DNA of 64,000 nucleotides, from contig NZ_AXAI01000030.1 in the NCBI RefSeq assembly GCF_000472425.1, positions 1 to 64,000 on the forward strand, given 5' to 3'. Source of the stretch: Bradyrhizobium sp. Tv2a-2. Its GTDB lineage: Bacteria > Pseudomonadota > Alphaproteobacteria > Rhizobiales > Xanthobacteraceae. Both the position numbers and the translations under genes were made by a program. A model generated the notes under the pieces. It was not told the DNA's origin. It was given only the letters and a program-made list of their open reading frames with translations, and did not search any database. Positions 7,796 through 15,232 of the stretch are shown here, in pieces (positions within the stretch are counted from its first letter, which is position 1; each line of letters starts with the position of its first letter).

Positions 7796-8545
7796 GTGAA
7801 CCTCTTCCAACGATCCGCCGTCGCTCTGCGCCACGTGGCATTCGAAGATCTGGGACTTCTTGCGCCCATCATGGATCGCGAAGGGTGGAGCGTCTCGTTT
7901 TGCGAAGCGGCGGTCGACGATCTCACGCACCGCTCGATCAGAAACGCCGAGCTGCTGATCGTTCTCGGCGGGCCGATCGGAGTCTACGAGACGGACGACT
8001 ATCCTTTCCTGAGCTCCGAACTCGCATTGATCGAATACAGGCTGTCACGCGATCTTCCGACGCTCGGCATTTGCCTTGGCAGCCAGCTCATGGCCAAGGC
8101 GCTCGGCAGCCGTGTGTTCAAGGGCCCGATAAAGGAGATCGGCTGGGATACGATCGATCTGACCGATGAAGGCAGAACATCCTGCCTGGGAGCGTTTCAA
8201 GGTGATGACGCTGTTGTCCTGCATTGGCATGGAGATACGTTCGATCTGCCCCGCGAGGCCAAGAGATTGGCCTCGAACCGGAATTACGAGAACCAGGCGT
8301 TCGCGTACGGGCGCAATGCGCTTGGGCTTCAATTCCATCTGGAGGCAGACCCAAGGCAGCTCGAGGAGTGGTATGTCGGCCATACGGTCGAGCTCGCCGC
8401 CGCGCAGGTCTCGATTGCGGGTCTGAGAGCGGCCACACAGCAGCACAGGAATGGCCTGGCACCTCGCGCAGATCGCGTGTTCGGCGACTGGCTCCGCCGG
8501 ATCAGTCCGTCCGGCTTGCGCTTTGAAGCGAAGCTGACGTCGTGA
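7796..8545 (+). CDS. Class I glutamine amidotransferase domain protein
   Basis: Taking the GTG at 7796, the protein is 249 residues. It is a stand-alone class I (triad) GATase: LLIVLGGPIGVYETDDYPFL, then the nucleophile elbow GICLGSQLMAKALG (C93), and the His-Glu pair in GLQFHLEAD (H181, E183). The triad is complete, so glutamine or gamma-glutamyl hydrolysis is expected. Such free-standing GMP-synthase-like domains often act on gamma-glutamyl compounds. Next to a divergent succinate-semialdehyde-type dehydrogenase this could hint at a gamma-glutamyl-polyamine/GABA type route, which is inference only. The track of longer upstream starts (7673) runs through the ModE-like box and is unlikely. 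Its stop is 5 bp from the stop of the convergent dipZ-like gene. Confidence 0.8.
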   Translation: MNLFQRSAVALRHVAFEDLGLLAPIMDREGWSVSFCEAAVDDLTHRSIRNAELLIVLGGPIGVYETDDYPFLSSELALIEYRLSRDLPTLGICLGSQLMAKALGSRVFKGPIKEIGWDTIDLTDEGRTSCLGAFQGDDAVVLHWHGDTFDLPREAKRLASNRNYENQAFAYGRNALGLQFHLEADPRQLEEWYVGHTVELAAAQVSIAGLRAATQQHRNGLAPRADRVFGDWLRRISPSGLRFEAKLTS

Positions 8546-8550
8546 CCCGT

Positions 8551-10284
8551 TCAGCCGAAAGTGAATGCATAGGCCTGCACGCCCGGATCAAGAAAGCGGA
8601 TTTCAAATGTGTGATCCCTGACTGCTCCCGGAGAACGCACGAGCTGATACAGGCGCTGCGTCGTCACCAGGCCATTGCCTTCGGCATCGGCATCCATGCC
8701 GTGCGCATCGCCCGGTGCCTTGCCGTCGATCGTGATCCGGAAGCGGATGTTGTTTCCCTCCGTCGATGGGCCGAGCACGAGATGCAGGTCGCGCGCATGG
8801 AAGCGATAGACGATGCTGCCGCCCTTCTCGTCGAGCTGCGCCCGCTCTTCTCCGACCGTCCATTTGCCAGTCAGTGACCAGTCGTTGAGCTGTGGTTCTC
8901 CAGCCGCATAAATGTGGCTTTGGTCCTGTGCCACACCACCAGGCGATACGAACCTGTCGCCCCGGTCGTAGCCGATATAGGTCTCTGGCGAATTGACGTC
9001 GTCCTTGTGGGAAGCGGCTTCCGCGCCCGATGCATTCACGGCGACAATTCCGGTCGGCACGTTCTTGTTGCCGGCGTCAGTCAGCATCCTCTGGATGACC
9101 CGCTCGGATTCCGCATAGTCGCCTTCACCAAAATGGTGATGACGAACCTTGCCGTTGCCGTCGATGAAATAATGCGCCGGCCAATACTCGTTCTCGAACG
9201 AGCGCCAGATCTTGTAGTCGTTGTCGATGGCGACGGGATAGCCGATATTGAGCGTTGCGATGGCGTTCTTCACATTGTCGACATTGCGCTCAAAGGCGAA
9301 TTCCGGCGCGTGGACCCCGATTACGACCAGGCCGTGGTCGCGATATTTCTCGGCCCAGGCGCGGACATAGGGAATCGAACGCAGGCAGTTGATGCAGGAA
9401 TAGGTCCAGAAATCGACAAGGACTACCTTTCCCTTCAGCGCCCCCAAGCTCAGCGGCGGCGAGTTCAACCATTCCTGGGCGCCGGCAAGCGAGGGCGAGA
9501 TGTCCTCGACGGGCAAATGGGCCTCAGCCTGCCCCGATGGCTCGGCCGCCTCCGCCTTTTGATGGGGACGAAGCTTGTCGAGCAGGCTCTGCTCCAACGC
9601 AGTCGTGCTGCCGAGCGACACGTTGGTCAGGAAGCCAGTATCGAGACCAAGCGCGATCGCGACGACAGCGACCAGCACGGCAGCTCCGAGACCGCGGCGA
9701 ATCCACTCGCCCGCGCCGATCGATTTCTTCATTGCGGCAAAGACGCGCCCGCCGAGCAGAAGCGCCAGCGCCAGTGAGGTCGCCGCACCTGCGGCATAGG
9801 TCAGAAGCAACAGCGCCGTCCCGACGTTTGCGCCCTTCAGGGCGGCACCGGTCAGGATCAGGCCGAGCACGGGACCGGCGCATGGCGCCCAGAGAAAGCC
9901 GGTGGCAATACCGAGCACCAGCGGTGCCAGAAGCGTCTCCTCTCCCGCGTGCTCCGCCGATTGCGACAGCCGCGCGCCAACGGCAACCAGCGGCCGCATC
10001 AATCGATCGGCCAACCCGGGTAAAAGCAAGGTCAGCCCGAACAGCGCAAGCAGGACCAGCGCCGCCACCCGCCCATATTGATTGGCTGAGACGACCCAGC
10101 CGCCGGCGACCGAAGCGAAGCTCGCGACGACGGCAAAAGCCAGCGTCATGCCGACCAGCATTGGCAGCCCATTGCGCATGAACGGACGATCGGCGCGCGC
10201 CAGAACAAAGGGAATGACCGGCAGGATGCACGGGCTGACGATGGTGAGGACACCACCCAGATAGGCCAGAACGAACAGGATCAT
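8551..10284 (-). CDS. dipZ: DipZ-type thiol-disulfide protein (CcdA membrane domain + thioredoxin + C-terminal domain)
   Basis: This 577-residue three-part protein begins with residues 1-235, a CcdA-like membrane domain with two key cysteines (IVSPCILPVIPF, C19; LWAPCAGPVLG, C135). Residues 275-420 are a TlpA/AhpC-like thioredoxin domain with WTYSCINCLRSIP (C297, C300). Residues 430-577 form the beta-rich C-terminal domain typical of DipZ (YIGYDRGDRF, GSIVYRFHARDLHLVLGP). DipZ moves reducing equivalents across the inner membrane to periplasmic partners and supports cytochrome c maturation. It is transcribed toward the amidotransferase gene and lies downstream of the PQQ-dehydrogenase/cytochrome operon, whose cytochrome and dehydrogenase could be its clients. 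Confidence 0.85.
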   Translation of the reverse strand: MILFVLAYLGGVLTIVSPCILPVIPFVLARADRPFMRNGLPMLVGMTLAFAVVASFASVAGGWVVSANQYGRVAALVLLALFGLTLLLPGLADRLMRPLVAVGARLSQSAEHAGEETLLAPLVLGIATGFLWAPCAGPVLGLILTGAALKGANVGTALLLLTYAAGAATSLALALLLGGRVFAAMKKSIGAGEWIRRGLGAAVLVAVVAIALGLDTGFLTNVSLGSTTALEQSLLDKLRPHQKAEAAEPSGQAEAHLPVEDISPSLAGAQEWLNSPPLSLGALKGKVVLVDFWTYSCINCLRSIPYVRAWAEKYRDHGLVVIGVHAPEFAFERNVDNVKNAIATLNIGYPVAIDNDYKIWRSFENEYWPAHYFIDGNGKVRHHHFGEGDYAESERVIQRMLTDAGNKNVPTGIVAVNASGAEAASHKDDVNSPETYIGYDRGDRFVSPGGVAQDQSHIYAAGEPQLNDWSLTGKWTVGEERAQLDEKGGSIVYRFHARDLHLVLGPSTEGNNIRFRITIDGKAPGDAHGMDADAEGNGLVTTQRLYQLVRSPGAVRDHTFEIRFLDPGVQAYAFTFG

Positions 10285-10299
10285 GTGCGGATCACTTAT

Positions 10300-10620
10300 A
10301 TCTGTGATTTCAACTTATCGCGACCGTGTCGATCAGGTGCTCCACCTTTGCGCCGACGATCGGCGAGGTCACGCCCTCTTTCTGCAGCACCCAGGCCAGC
10401 GCGACCTGCGCCCGGGTTGAGGTGGTCCTGCATGCTCACGAACTCGGTCCAACCGTCCGTGCGCGATGTATAGATCGCCTTGGCAGACTGCCAAGCGTTC
10501 ATATTGGAGCCGCCGACAGAGCGCGCCTTGTCGGCATTCACGACGTCGTGAAGGGCTTCTGGCATCTCCTCGATCGGCACGGCCGGATGCCAGCGATATC
10601 TGCTCTCCGGACAGCCTCAG
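10300..10620 (-). pseudogene. Aldo/keto reductase remnant with internal deletion
   Basis: Two pieces of an aldo/keto reductase are adjacent in different frames on the minus strand. The upstream piece reads HPAVPIEEMPEALHDVV, then NADKARSVGGSNMNAWQSAK and WTEFVSMQDHLN, the central barrel region of the family. At about 10425 it runs directly into AQVALAWVLQKEGVTSPIVG and AKVEHLID, the C-terminal cofactor-binding region, in another frame. About 100 intervening residues and the catalytic N-terminal half are missing. The gene is dead. It lies between dipZ and the solute-binding gene at 10747. Confidence 0.8.
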
Positions 10621-10746
10621 CCACGTTGAATGCGGAGGCGCGGCTGGCCTGCTCAGCCTGGAGCTTTGTCGAACAGTCCATCGTGAAGCGGTTCGAAGCC
10701 AAGCTGGCCGGCGACCTCGACACGGTTGCGCGTCGCTGCAGCGCAG

Positions 10747-11514
10747 CTATTTCGGCGCCTGCAGCGTGACGCCATAGCGCCGGTAGATTTGCTCGACCGT
10801 GCCATCGTCACGCAGCTTGGAAAGCGCAGCATCGATTGCGGCACGCAACGCATCGTCGGGACGGACCATGCCGACGGCGACGTTCCAGTTGAGATCGGCC
10901 TCGCTCTCGTCGCGGTCGAGGATACGAACCGCCTTGTCCGGATGGGTCAGGTTGAAATAGCTCGCCATCGTCGGCGTGACCGCAGCCGCGTCGATCTCGT
11001 GGTTGGTCAGTGCATCGAGGCTGTCGACCTCGAAGCCGAATGTCGATGTCGGCACATGCCGTTGGCCGATGATCATGGCCGCTGTGGATCCGACCTGCAC
11101 GCCGACCTTGGTGTGCTCGTCGAGGCTGCTGAACGAGGTGAGCTTGCTTGTCGCGGGGACGGCGAGAGCTACGCCCGTGCGATAATAAGGCTTTGAAATC
11201 CGCAAATTGGTTTCGCCCTGCGCCTCGCGGTCGGCGATGACATCCAGCACGATGTCGCAGCCGGCGCTGCGCAGCTGATACTGGGTAATGATCCAGTCGA
11301 GCCGCAGCGAAACGCCGAGCTCGCGGGCCAGCGCCTGCCCCAGTTCGACCTGGAAACCGGGAGGGTCGCCGGCCTTGCTCGCAAACGGCAGCGAATTGGG
11401 GTGGGCGCACAGACCGAGCGCGCCAGACTCACGGATCGCGTCGAGCGATCGCGCCTCTGCCTGACCTGCCAGTCCGATGGCCGCAGCAGCCAGCAGCGGG
11501 AGAATGGCCTTCAT
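10747..11514 (-). CDS. MxaJ/XoxJ-like periplasmic protein (family 3 solute-binding fold)
   Basis: The protein has 255 residues with a signal peptide (MKAILPLLAAAAIGLAGQAEA) and a bacterial extracellular solute-binding family 3 fold. The segments LGLCAHPNSLPFASKAGDPP, GFQVELGQALARELG, DIVLDVIADREAQGETNLRIS and KVGVQVGSTAAMI match the MxaJ/XoxJ branch rather than amino acid transporters. It is the last gene of a minus-strand operon after a PQQ alcohol dehydrogenase and a cytochrome c, the xoxF-xoxG-xoxJ order, and no ABC permease or ATPase is nearby. XoxJ is thought to interact with or activate the dehydrogenase. The 39-bp gap to the cytochrome gene supports cotranscription. Confidence 0.8.
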   Translation of the reverse strand: MKAILPLLAAAAIGLAGQAEARSLDAIRESGALGLCAHPNSLPFASKAGDPPGFQVELGQALARELGVSLRLDWIITQYQLRSAGCDIVLDVIADREAQGETNLRISKPYYRTGVALAVPATSKLTSFSSLDEHTKVGVQVGSTAAMIIGQRHVPTSTFGFEVDSLDALTNHEIDAAAVTPTMASYFNLTHPDKAVRILDRDESEADLNWNVAVGMVRPDDALRAAIDAALSKLRDDGTVEQIYRRYGVTLQAPK

Positions 11515-11553
11515 TGCATGTCTCCTGAAGGGACAGTCGCAGCTCCACGGGGC

Positions 11554-11925
11554 TCAACCCTCGTGCGGCTTGAGATCCCGGATATATTTGATGATCTGGT
11601 CGATCTGCGCATCGTTGAACAGCGAGCCGAACGCAGGCATCGCGCCTTCCTTGCCGTTCTTGATGCGGTTGCGAATGAAGTCGTCGTTTCGTTGCGTGTT
11701 CATCAGTTGCGGCCCCTTGCCGGCCGCGCGTCCGCCGTCGGAGTGGCACCAGCCGCAGGTCGTCGCGAACAATTGCGGGACGTCCAATGACGCATTGTCA
11801 GGCGTGGTGTTTGCGGACTGCGCCAGAGCCGGCATCGCCGAGCCCAACGACATGGCCAGCAGCGCCGGAAGCAGCATGCCGGGATTTGGTTTCATCGAGG
11901 TCAGATTCAATCTTCGCAGGTTCAT
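11554..11925 (-). CDS. Periplasmic class I cytochrome c, electron acceptor of the PQQ dehydrogenase
   Basis: This is a 123-residue protein with a signal peptide ending ALA-QSA at about residue 37 and a single haem site TTCGWCHSDGG (C57, C60, H61). A distal Met lies in GAMPAFGS (M96), followed by the C-terminal helix DAQIDQIIKYIRDLKP. A second in-frame ATG at residue 11 gives a more typical signal length. Position between the PQQ dehydrogenase and the XoxJ-like gene makes it the probable XoxG/ExaB-type electron acceptor. A strong hairpin at 11977-12001 separates it from the dehydrogenase gene and may set their expression ratio. Confidence 0.88.
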   Translation of the reverse strand: MNLRRLNLTSMKPNPGMLLPALLAMSLGSAMPALAQSANTTPDNASLDVPQLFATTCGWCHSDGGRAAGKGPQLMNTQRNDDFIRNRIKNGKEGAMPAFGSLFNDAQIDQIIKYIRDLKPHEG

Positions 11926-11976
11926 TTTCGCGGATTCATTTTTGAAAGGGCCGCAATCGCCGCATTCGAACGCGCA

Positions 11977-12001
11977 GGGAGCGGGCTTAAAGCCCGCTCC
12001 C
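11977..12001. other. Intercistronic hairpin between PQQ dehydrogenase and cytochrome c genes
   Basis: A perfect 11-bp stem (GGGAGCGGGCT pairing with AGCCCGCTCCC, loop TAA) follows 20 bp after the dehydrogenase stop and 50 bp before the cytochrome start. There is no T-run on the minus strand, so a processing or mRNA-stabilising structure is more likely than a terminator. Confidence 0.6.
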
Positions 12002-12021
12002 CGGCAGATCGATGAAAACGC

Positions 12022-13737
12022 CTATTTCAGGCTGTAGACGATGAGCGCGCCGTCGTCGCGCGGCATGCTCTTGTAGACGCCGCCGAAGGTCGGCGCGTAG
12101 TCATCCGACGCCATGCCGCCGAAGCCCGCAACCACCGCGATGTATTGCTTGCCGTTGACCGCGTAGCTGACGATGCCGCCCTGGTGGCCGGTGCCGTCCG
12201 AATGGTTCCACAACTCGGTCCCGGAATCGGCATCATAGGCATGAAGGATGCCGCGCGAGTCGGGCACGAACACGAGATTGCCGCCGGTCGACAGCACGCT
12301 AGCAAGCGGCGGCTCTGGGAAACGTACCTCCCACTTCTTGGCGCCGGTGATGGGGTCGCGCGCATCGAGATGACCATAGATCTCTCCGCCCGGGGGCGGC
12401 GCGATCTTGAAGTCGGCGCCAATGTTGAGCTGGGCCTGGGGCGCAACGATCGGGGTCGTCTTCATGACCTCGAGCGTCATGCACCATTCCTGGCCGAGCT
12501 TGTAATACAGGCCCGTCTTCGGATCGTAGGAGCCCGCGTTCCAGCTGACGCCGCCGGAAATATGCGGACATAGCGGTTCGGAGACCTTACCTGCGGAGAA
12601 GTCCCTGCGGCCGATCAGCTCGCCGGTCTTGGCATCGATGTTCTTGACGAAGTTGCTGTTCTCGGTGATCCGCCAGACGTTCTTCACGCCCGCATTGCGA
12701 TCATAGACGAAGATGTATCCGCTCTTGTTGGGATGCACGACGTATTTCTGGCCGTCGCGATCGAGCATCACGAACTCGCCGACTGCGCTGTCGAAGTCCC
12801 AGGCATCGTGTGGCAGCTCCTGATGGTAGAATTTCAGCTTGCCGGTCTCGACGTCGAGACCAATCACGGAGCTGGTGTAGAGATTGTCGCCGGGGCGCGC
12901 GCCCTGCGTCTTGTAGTCCGCGCCCGACCAGTCATAGAGCGGCGCCGGGTTGGCGGTACCCCACCAGATGGTGTTGGTCTCGTTGTCGTAGGTGCCAGGC
13001 ATCCAGCCGCCGCCGCCGCCGGTGCGCCAGGCGTCATTGCCCCAGCTCTTCATGGCATCGTCTGTGCCGGCGACCGTGAGGAACTCCCACTTCTTTTTGC
13101 CGGTTGCTGCATCGACGCCGAAGATCGGTCCGCGTCCGGGCCATTCGCCGCCCTGCGAGCCGATCACCACGGTGCCCTTGGCATAAAGCGGCGCGCCGGT
13201 GAAGCCAACCGTGAGCTTCTGGGAATCCACCAGCTTGGTGTCCCACATGACCTTGCCGCTCTTCATGTCAAGCGCAATCAGCCGGCCGTCCATCGTGCCG
13301 ACATAGACCTTGCCCTCGCCGATCGCCACGCCGCGGTTATAGGGCGAGTGTGTCTGCCGCGCGATCAGCGCTTCGTCGAGCTCCGGGAAGTAGGACCAGA
13401 TCACCTCGCCGGTGGCGCCGTTCAGCGCAAACGTGCGGCTGTAGGAGCCGGTGTAGTAGAGCACACCGTCGGCCACCAGCGGCATCGATTGCAGGCCGCG
13501 CGTGGAGCGGCCCGGGATATGGATCCAGGCCACGCCCAAATTGCCGACATTGCCGGTGTTGATCTGGGCCAGCGGAGAGTAGTGATAGGACTTGTAGGAG
13601 CCGTGATAGGTCAGCCAGTCATTCTGGCCGCCGGCCTCGATACGAGCCGTATCCACCGACTGGGCAAAAGCGGACGACGCGGCAAGCGTCGCCGCAAAGA
13701 CAATAGGCAAGGTAAAAGAACTCGGCTTCGTCTTCAT
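12022..13737 (-). CDS. PQQ-dependent alcohol dehydrogenase with lanthanide-type Asp signature
   Basis: This is a 571-residue periplasmic quinoprotein with signal peptide MKTKPSSFTLPIVFAATLAA and cleavage near AFA-QS. The eight-bladed propeller W-motifs are present (GDNLYTSSVIGLDVETGKL, GVAIGEGKVYVGTMDGRL). Metal/PQQ ligands are E198 (QGGEWPGRG), N263 (WGTANPAP) and the catalytic D314 in HDAWDFDS. D316, two residues after the catalytic Asp, is the extra acidic ligand that marks lanthanide-dependent XoxF/PedH-type enzymes. The vicinal Cys-Cys disulfide of classic methanol and ethanol dehydrogenases is missing (THSPYNRG at that place). Followed by cytochrome c and XoxJ-like genes in an operon. 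Substrate (methanol, ethanol or a larger alcohol) cannot be told. No pqq biosynthesis genes are in the window. Confidence 0.88.
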   Translation of the reverse strand: MKTKPSSFTLPIVFAATLAASSAFAQSVDTARIEAGGQNDWLTYHGSYKSYHYSPLAQINTGNVGNLGVAWIHIPGRSTRGLQSMPLVADGVLYYTGSYSRTFALNGATGEVIWSYFPELDEALIARQTHSPYNRGVAIGEGKVYVGTMDGRLIALDMKSGKVMWDTKLVDSQKLTVGFTGAPLYAKGTVVIGSQGGEWPGRGPIFGVDAATGKKKWEFLTVAGTDDAMKSWGNDAWRTGGGGGWMPGTYDNETNTIWWGTANPAPLYDWSGADYKTQGARPGDNLYTSSVIGLDVETGKLKFYHQELPHDAWDFDSAVGEFVMLDRDGQKYVVHPNKSGYIFVYDRNAGVKNVWRITENSNFVKNIDAKTGELIGRRDFSAGKVSEPLCPHISGGVSWNAGSYDPKTGLYYKLGQEWCMTLEVMKTTPIVAPQAQLNIGADFKIAPPPGGEIYGHLDARDPITGAKKWEVRFPEPPLASVLSTGGNLVFVPDSRGILHAYDADSGTELWNHSDGTGHQGGIVSYAVNGKQYIAVVAGFGGMASDDYAPTFGGVYKSMPRDDGALIVYSLK

Positions 13738-14209
13738 AGGGTCTCCTCCGATTCGCTTTTTTATGTACGGTCACTGCATTGCGGACCGCCGCGCGTGATC
13801 GGTCACCGATACGATCGATCTCGTGCCGCGCTCCTACAATCTGGATATTGCTTGCAACGATTTGACGATGATGGCGGTGTCGCTGGTCCGCGATGCAAAG
13901 CGCGTCGCCGAAAGGACCCGCCAGCTTCCCTACCCCTGTGCGAAGCGTTGGTTGACATCGCAACACTCCCCGAGGCCCGTTGATTCGAACGCAGGCCCGG
14001 ATTTATTTTTCTGGATCATCCCGACGAAATGTGGCGACACGAGGCCGCTTCGCAAAGCGGACCAGCGAGGATTGGCACGCAGCATGCCCCAGCGGGACCG
14101 CCTCGCGCACCGGATGCATGACCAGGACAGGATATCCAAGGCCTTCATCTTGTTCGAAAAACGCTTCGGTGGCAATCTGCCTTCCGATCGCAGGAGCGAA
14201 ACATCTTCC

Positions 14210-14584
14210 ATGTCAAAACCGGGTGCCAGATCGACCCCACATCTAAGCCTTCGCATCGATCTTGATGCCGAGGAGCGGATCGGGCCGGGCAAGATTCAAT
14301 TGCTGGAGCACATCAGGGACTTCGGCTCCATCTCGGCCGCGGGACGGGCGATGGACATGTCCTACAAGCGAGCCTGGGACCTGGTCGAGGAAATCAACCG
14401 CATCTGCGGCCATGCTGCAGTTGCGCGCCAGACCGGCGGCAGGAATGGCGGCGGCGCGATGCTGACCTCCTTCGGCACCTCGCTGGTTGCGCGCTACCGC
14501 AAGATCGAGCGCGACGCCGCGCGCGCCGTCCGGAAGGATCTGCAGGCGCTGCGGACCGATATCGGACGCTCGCGCAAGGCCTGA
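14210..14584 (+). CDS. Short ModE-type winged-helix regulator (DNA-binding domain only)
   Basis: From the ATG at 14210 the protein is 124 residues and consists almost only of a ModE N-terminal winged helix. The segments are GPGKIQLLEHIRDFGSISAA, GRAMDMSYKRAWDLVEEINR and GGGAMLTSFGTSLVARYRKI. A CAGGAG precedes the start. The longer upstream frame to 13823 adds 129 residues of unlikely composition. Free-standing ModE HTH proteins occur widely in Proteobacteria and may bind oxyanion-type ligands through partners or act as constitutive DNA binders. It is divergent from the PQQ dehydrogenase operon and 0.5-1 kb from two ModE-like boxes at 15076 and 15172, so it is a candidate regulator of the whole block. 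Confidence 0.82.
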   Translation: MSKPGARSTPHLSLRIDLDAEERIGPGKIQLLEHIRDFGSISAAGRAMDMSYKRAWDLVEEINRICGHAAVARQTGGRNGGGAMLTSFGTSLVARYRKIERDAARAVRKDLQALRTDIGRSRKA

Positions 14585-14671
14585 TCCCGTTGGCCACCAG
14601 AGCACGACGTCCTCGCCTGCGGGAGCCCTCTGCGTCCTCCTATCGGTTGCGTCGTGGCACATCCGAGGATG

Positions 14672-15052
14672 CTAGTTCATCCGTAATGTCTGGTCTGGTC
14701 CGGACTGCGCCATCAGCGCCTCGCCGAGCTCGCTTTGCTGCTCGCGGGGAACGGCGAAGCATACGCTGAAGCCGTCCTCGGTCTGCAGGGTCACCATGCG
14801 CTGGGTCTGGTCCGTCGATTGCTCCACGGTCCACGACGCCAGCGGATAGGCGTACCGCAGGCTCTCGTCGCCATAGCGGGTCTGCAGCGCCTTTTGCAGC
14901 AGCGTCGGCAAGGTGATGACCAGCGCGCCGACCTGCTTCAGCGAGAGGCGGATGGTCGCGGGATTTCCCGCGGCATCGACGAAGCCGAGCGAGATGGCGT
15001 CGCCGTCGTCGGCAACCCCGCATGTCGTGAGCGCCTGGGCGTCGATCTCCAT
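14672..15052 (-). CDS. Hypothetical protein under a ModE-like box
   Basis: Taking the ATG at 15052 (GCGGAG eight bases upstream), the product is 126 residues: MEIDAQALTTCGVADDGDAI, then a beta-rich soluble domain with SLGFVDAAGNPATIRLSLKQ, VTLQTEDGFSVCFAVP and a charged C-terminus. I do not recognise the family. A longer frame starts at 15142, but a ModE-like box at 15076-15099 would then lie inside the coding region; with the shorter start the box is 23 bp upstream, which decides the choice. It is divergent from the aldehyde dehydrogenase at 15233. Confidence 0.6.
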   Translation of the reverse strand: MEIDAQALTTCGVADDGDAISLGFVDAAGNPATIRLSLKQVGALVITLPTLLQKALQTRYGDESLRYAYPLASWTVEQSTDQTQRMVTLQTEDGFSVCFAVPREQQSELGEALMAQSGPDQTLRMN

Positions 15053-15075
15053 TGCCGGCTCCGCGCAAATTTCCA

Positions 15076-15099
15076 CGTTATATTCATCACGATATATCG
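15076..15099. promoter_or_regulatory. ModE-box-like palindrome (site 1 of a pair)
   Basis: Arms CGTTATAT (15076-15083) and ATATATCG (15092-15099) are 8 bp apart. The site lies 23 bp upstream of the 126-residue hypothetical gene, in position to block its promoter or start. Confidence 0.65.
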
Positions 15100-15171
15100 A
15101 TCTGAGGGGCTGCGTCCAGCCCGCTTTTTTGAACTGTTCCAACGGATCGGCGTGGTCAGCCGGTGTTTTCG

Positions 15172-15195
15172 CGTGATATGTACTCAGATATAACG
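15172..15195. promoter_or_regulatory. ModE-box-like palindrome (site 2 of a pair)
   Basis: Arms CGTGATAT (15172-15179) and ATATAACG (15188-15195) are 8 bp apart. It is 37 bp upstream of the aldehyde dehydrogenase start at 15233; its centre is 96 bp from that of site 1, so one regulator could control both divergent genes. Confidence 0.65.
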
Positions 15196-15232
15196 AGGTC
15201 TCAACGGCCCGTTCTCAAGGGAGCAAAGCCAA

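Noticed and set aside
11977..12001. Hairpin between PQQ dehydrogenase and cytochrome c genes as a terminator
   Set aside because: No T-tract follows on the minus strand; I list it as a structure instead.
13823..14209. N-terminal 129 residues of the long frame around the short ModE-type regulator
   Set aside because: No family match and unlikely composition; the ModE domain starts after the ATG at 14210, which has a ribosome site.
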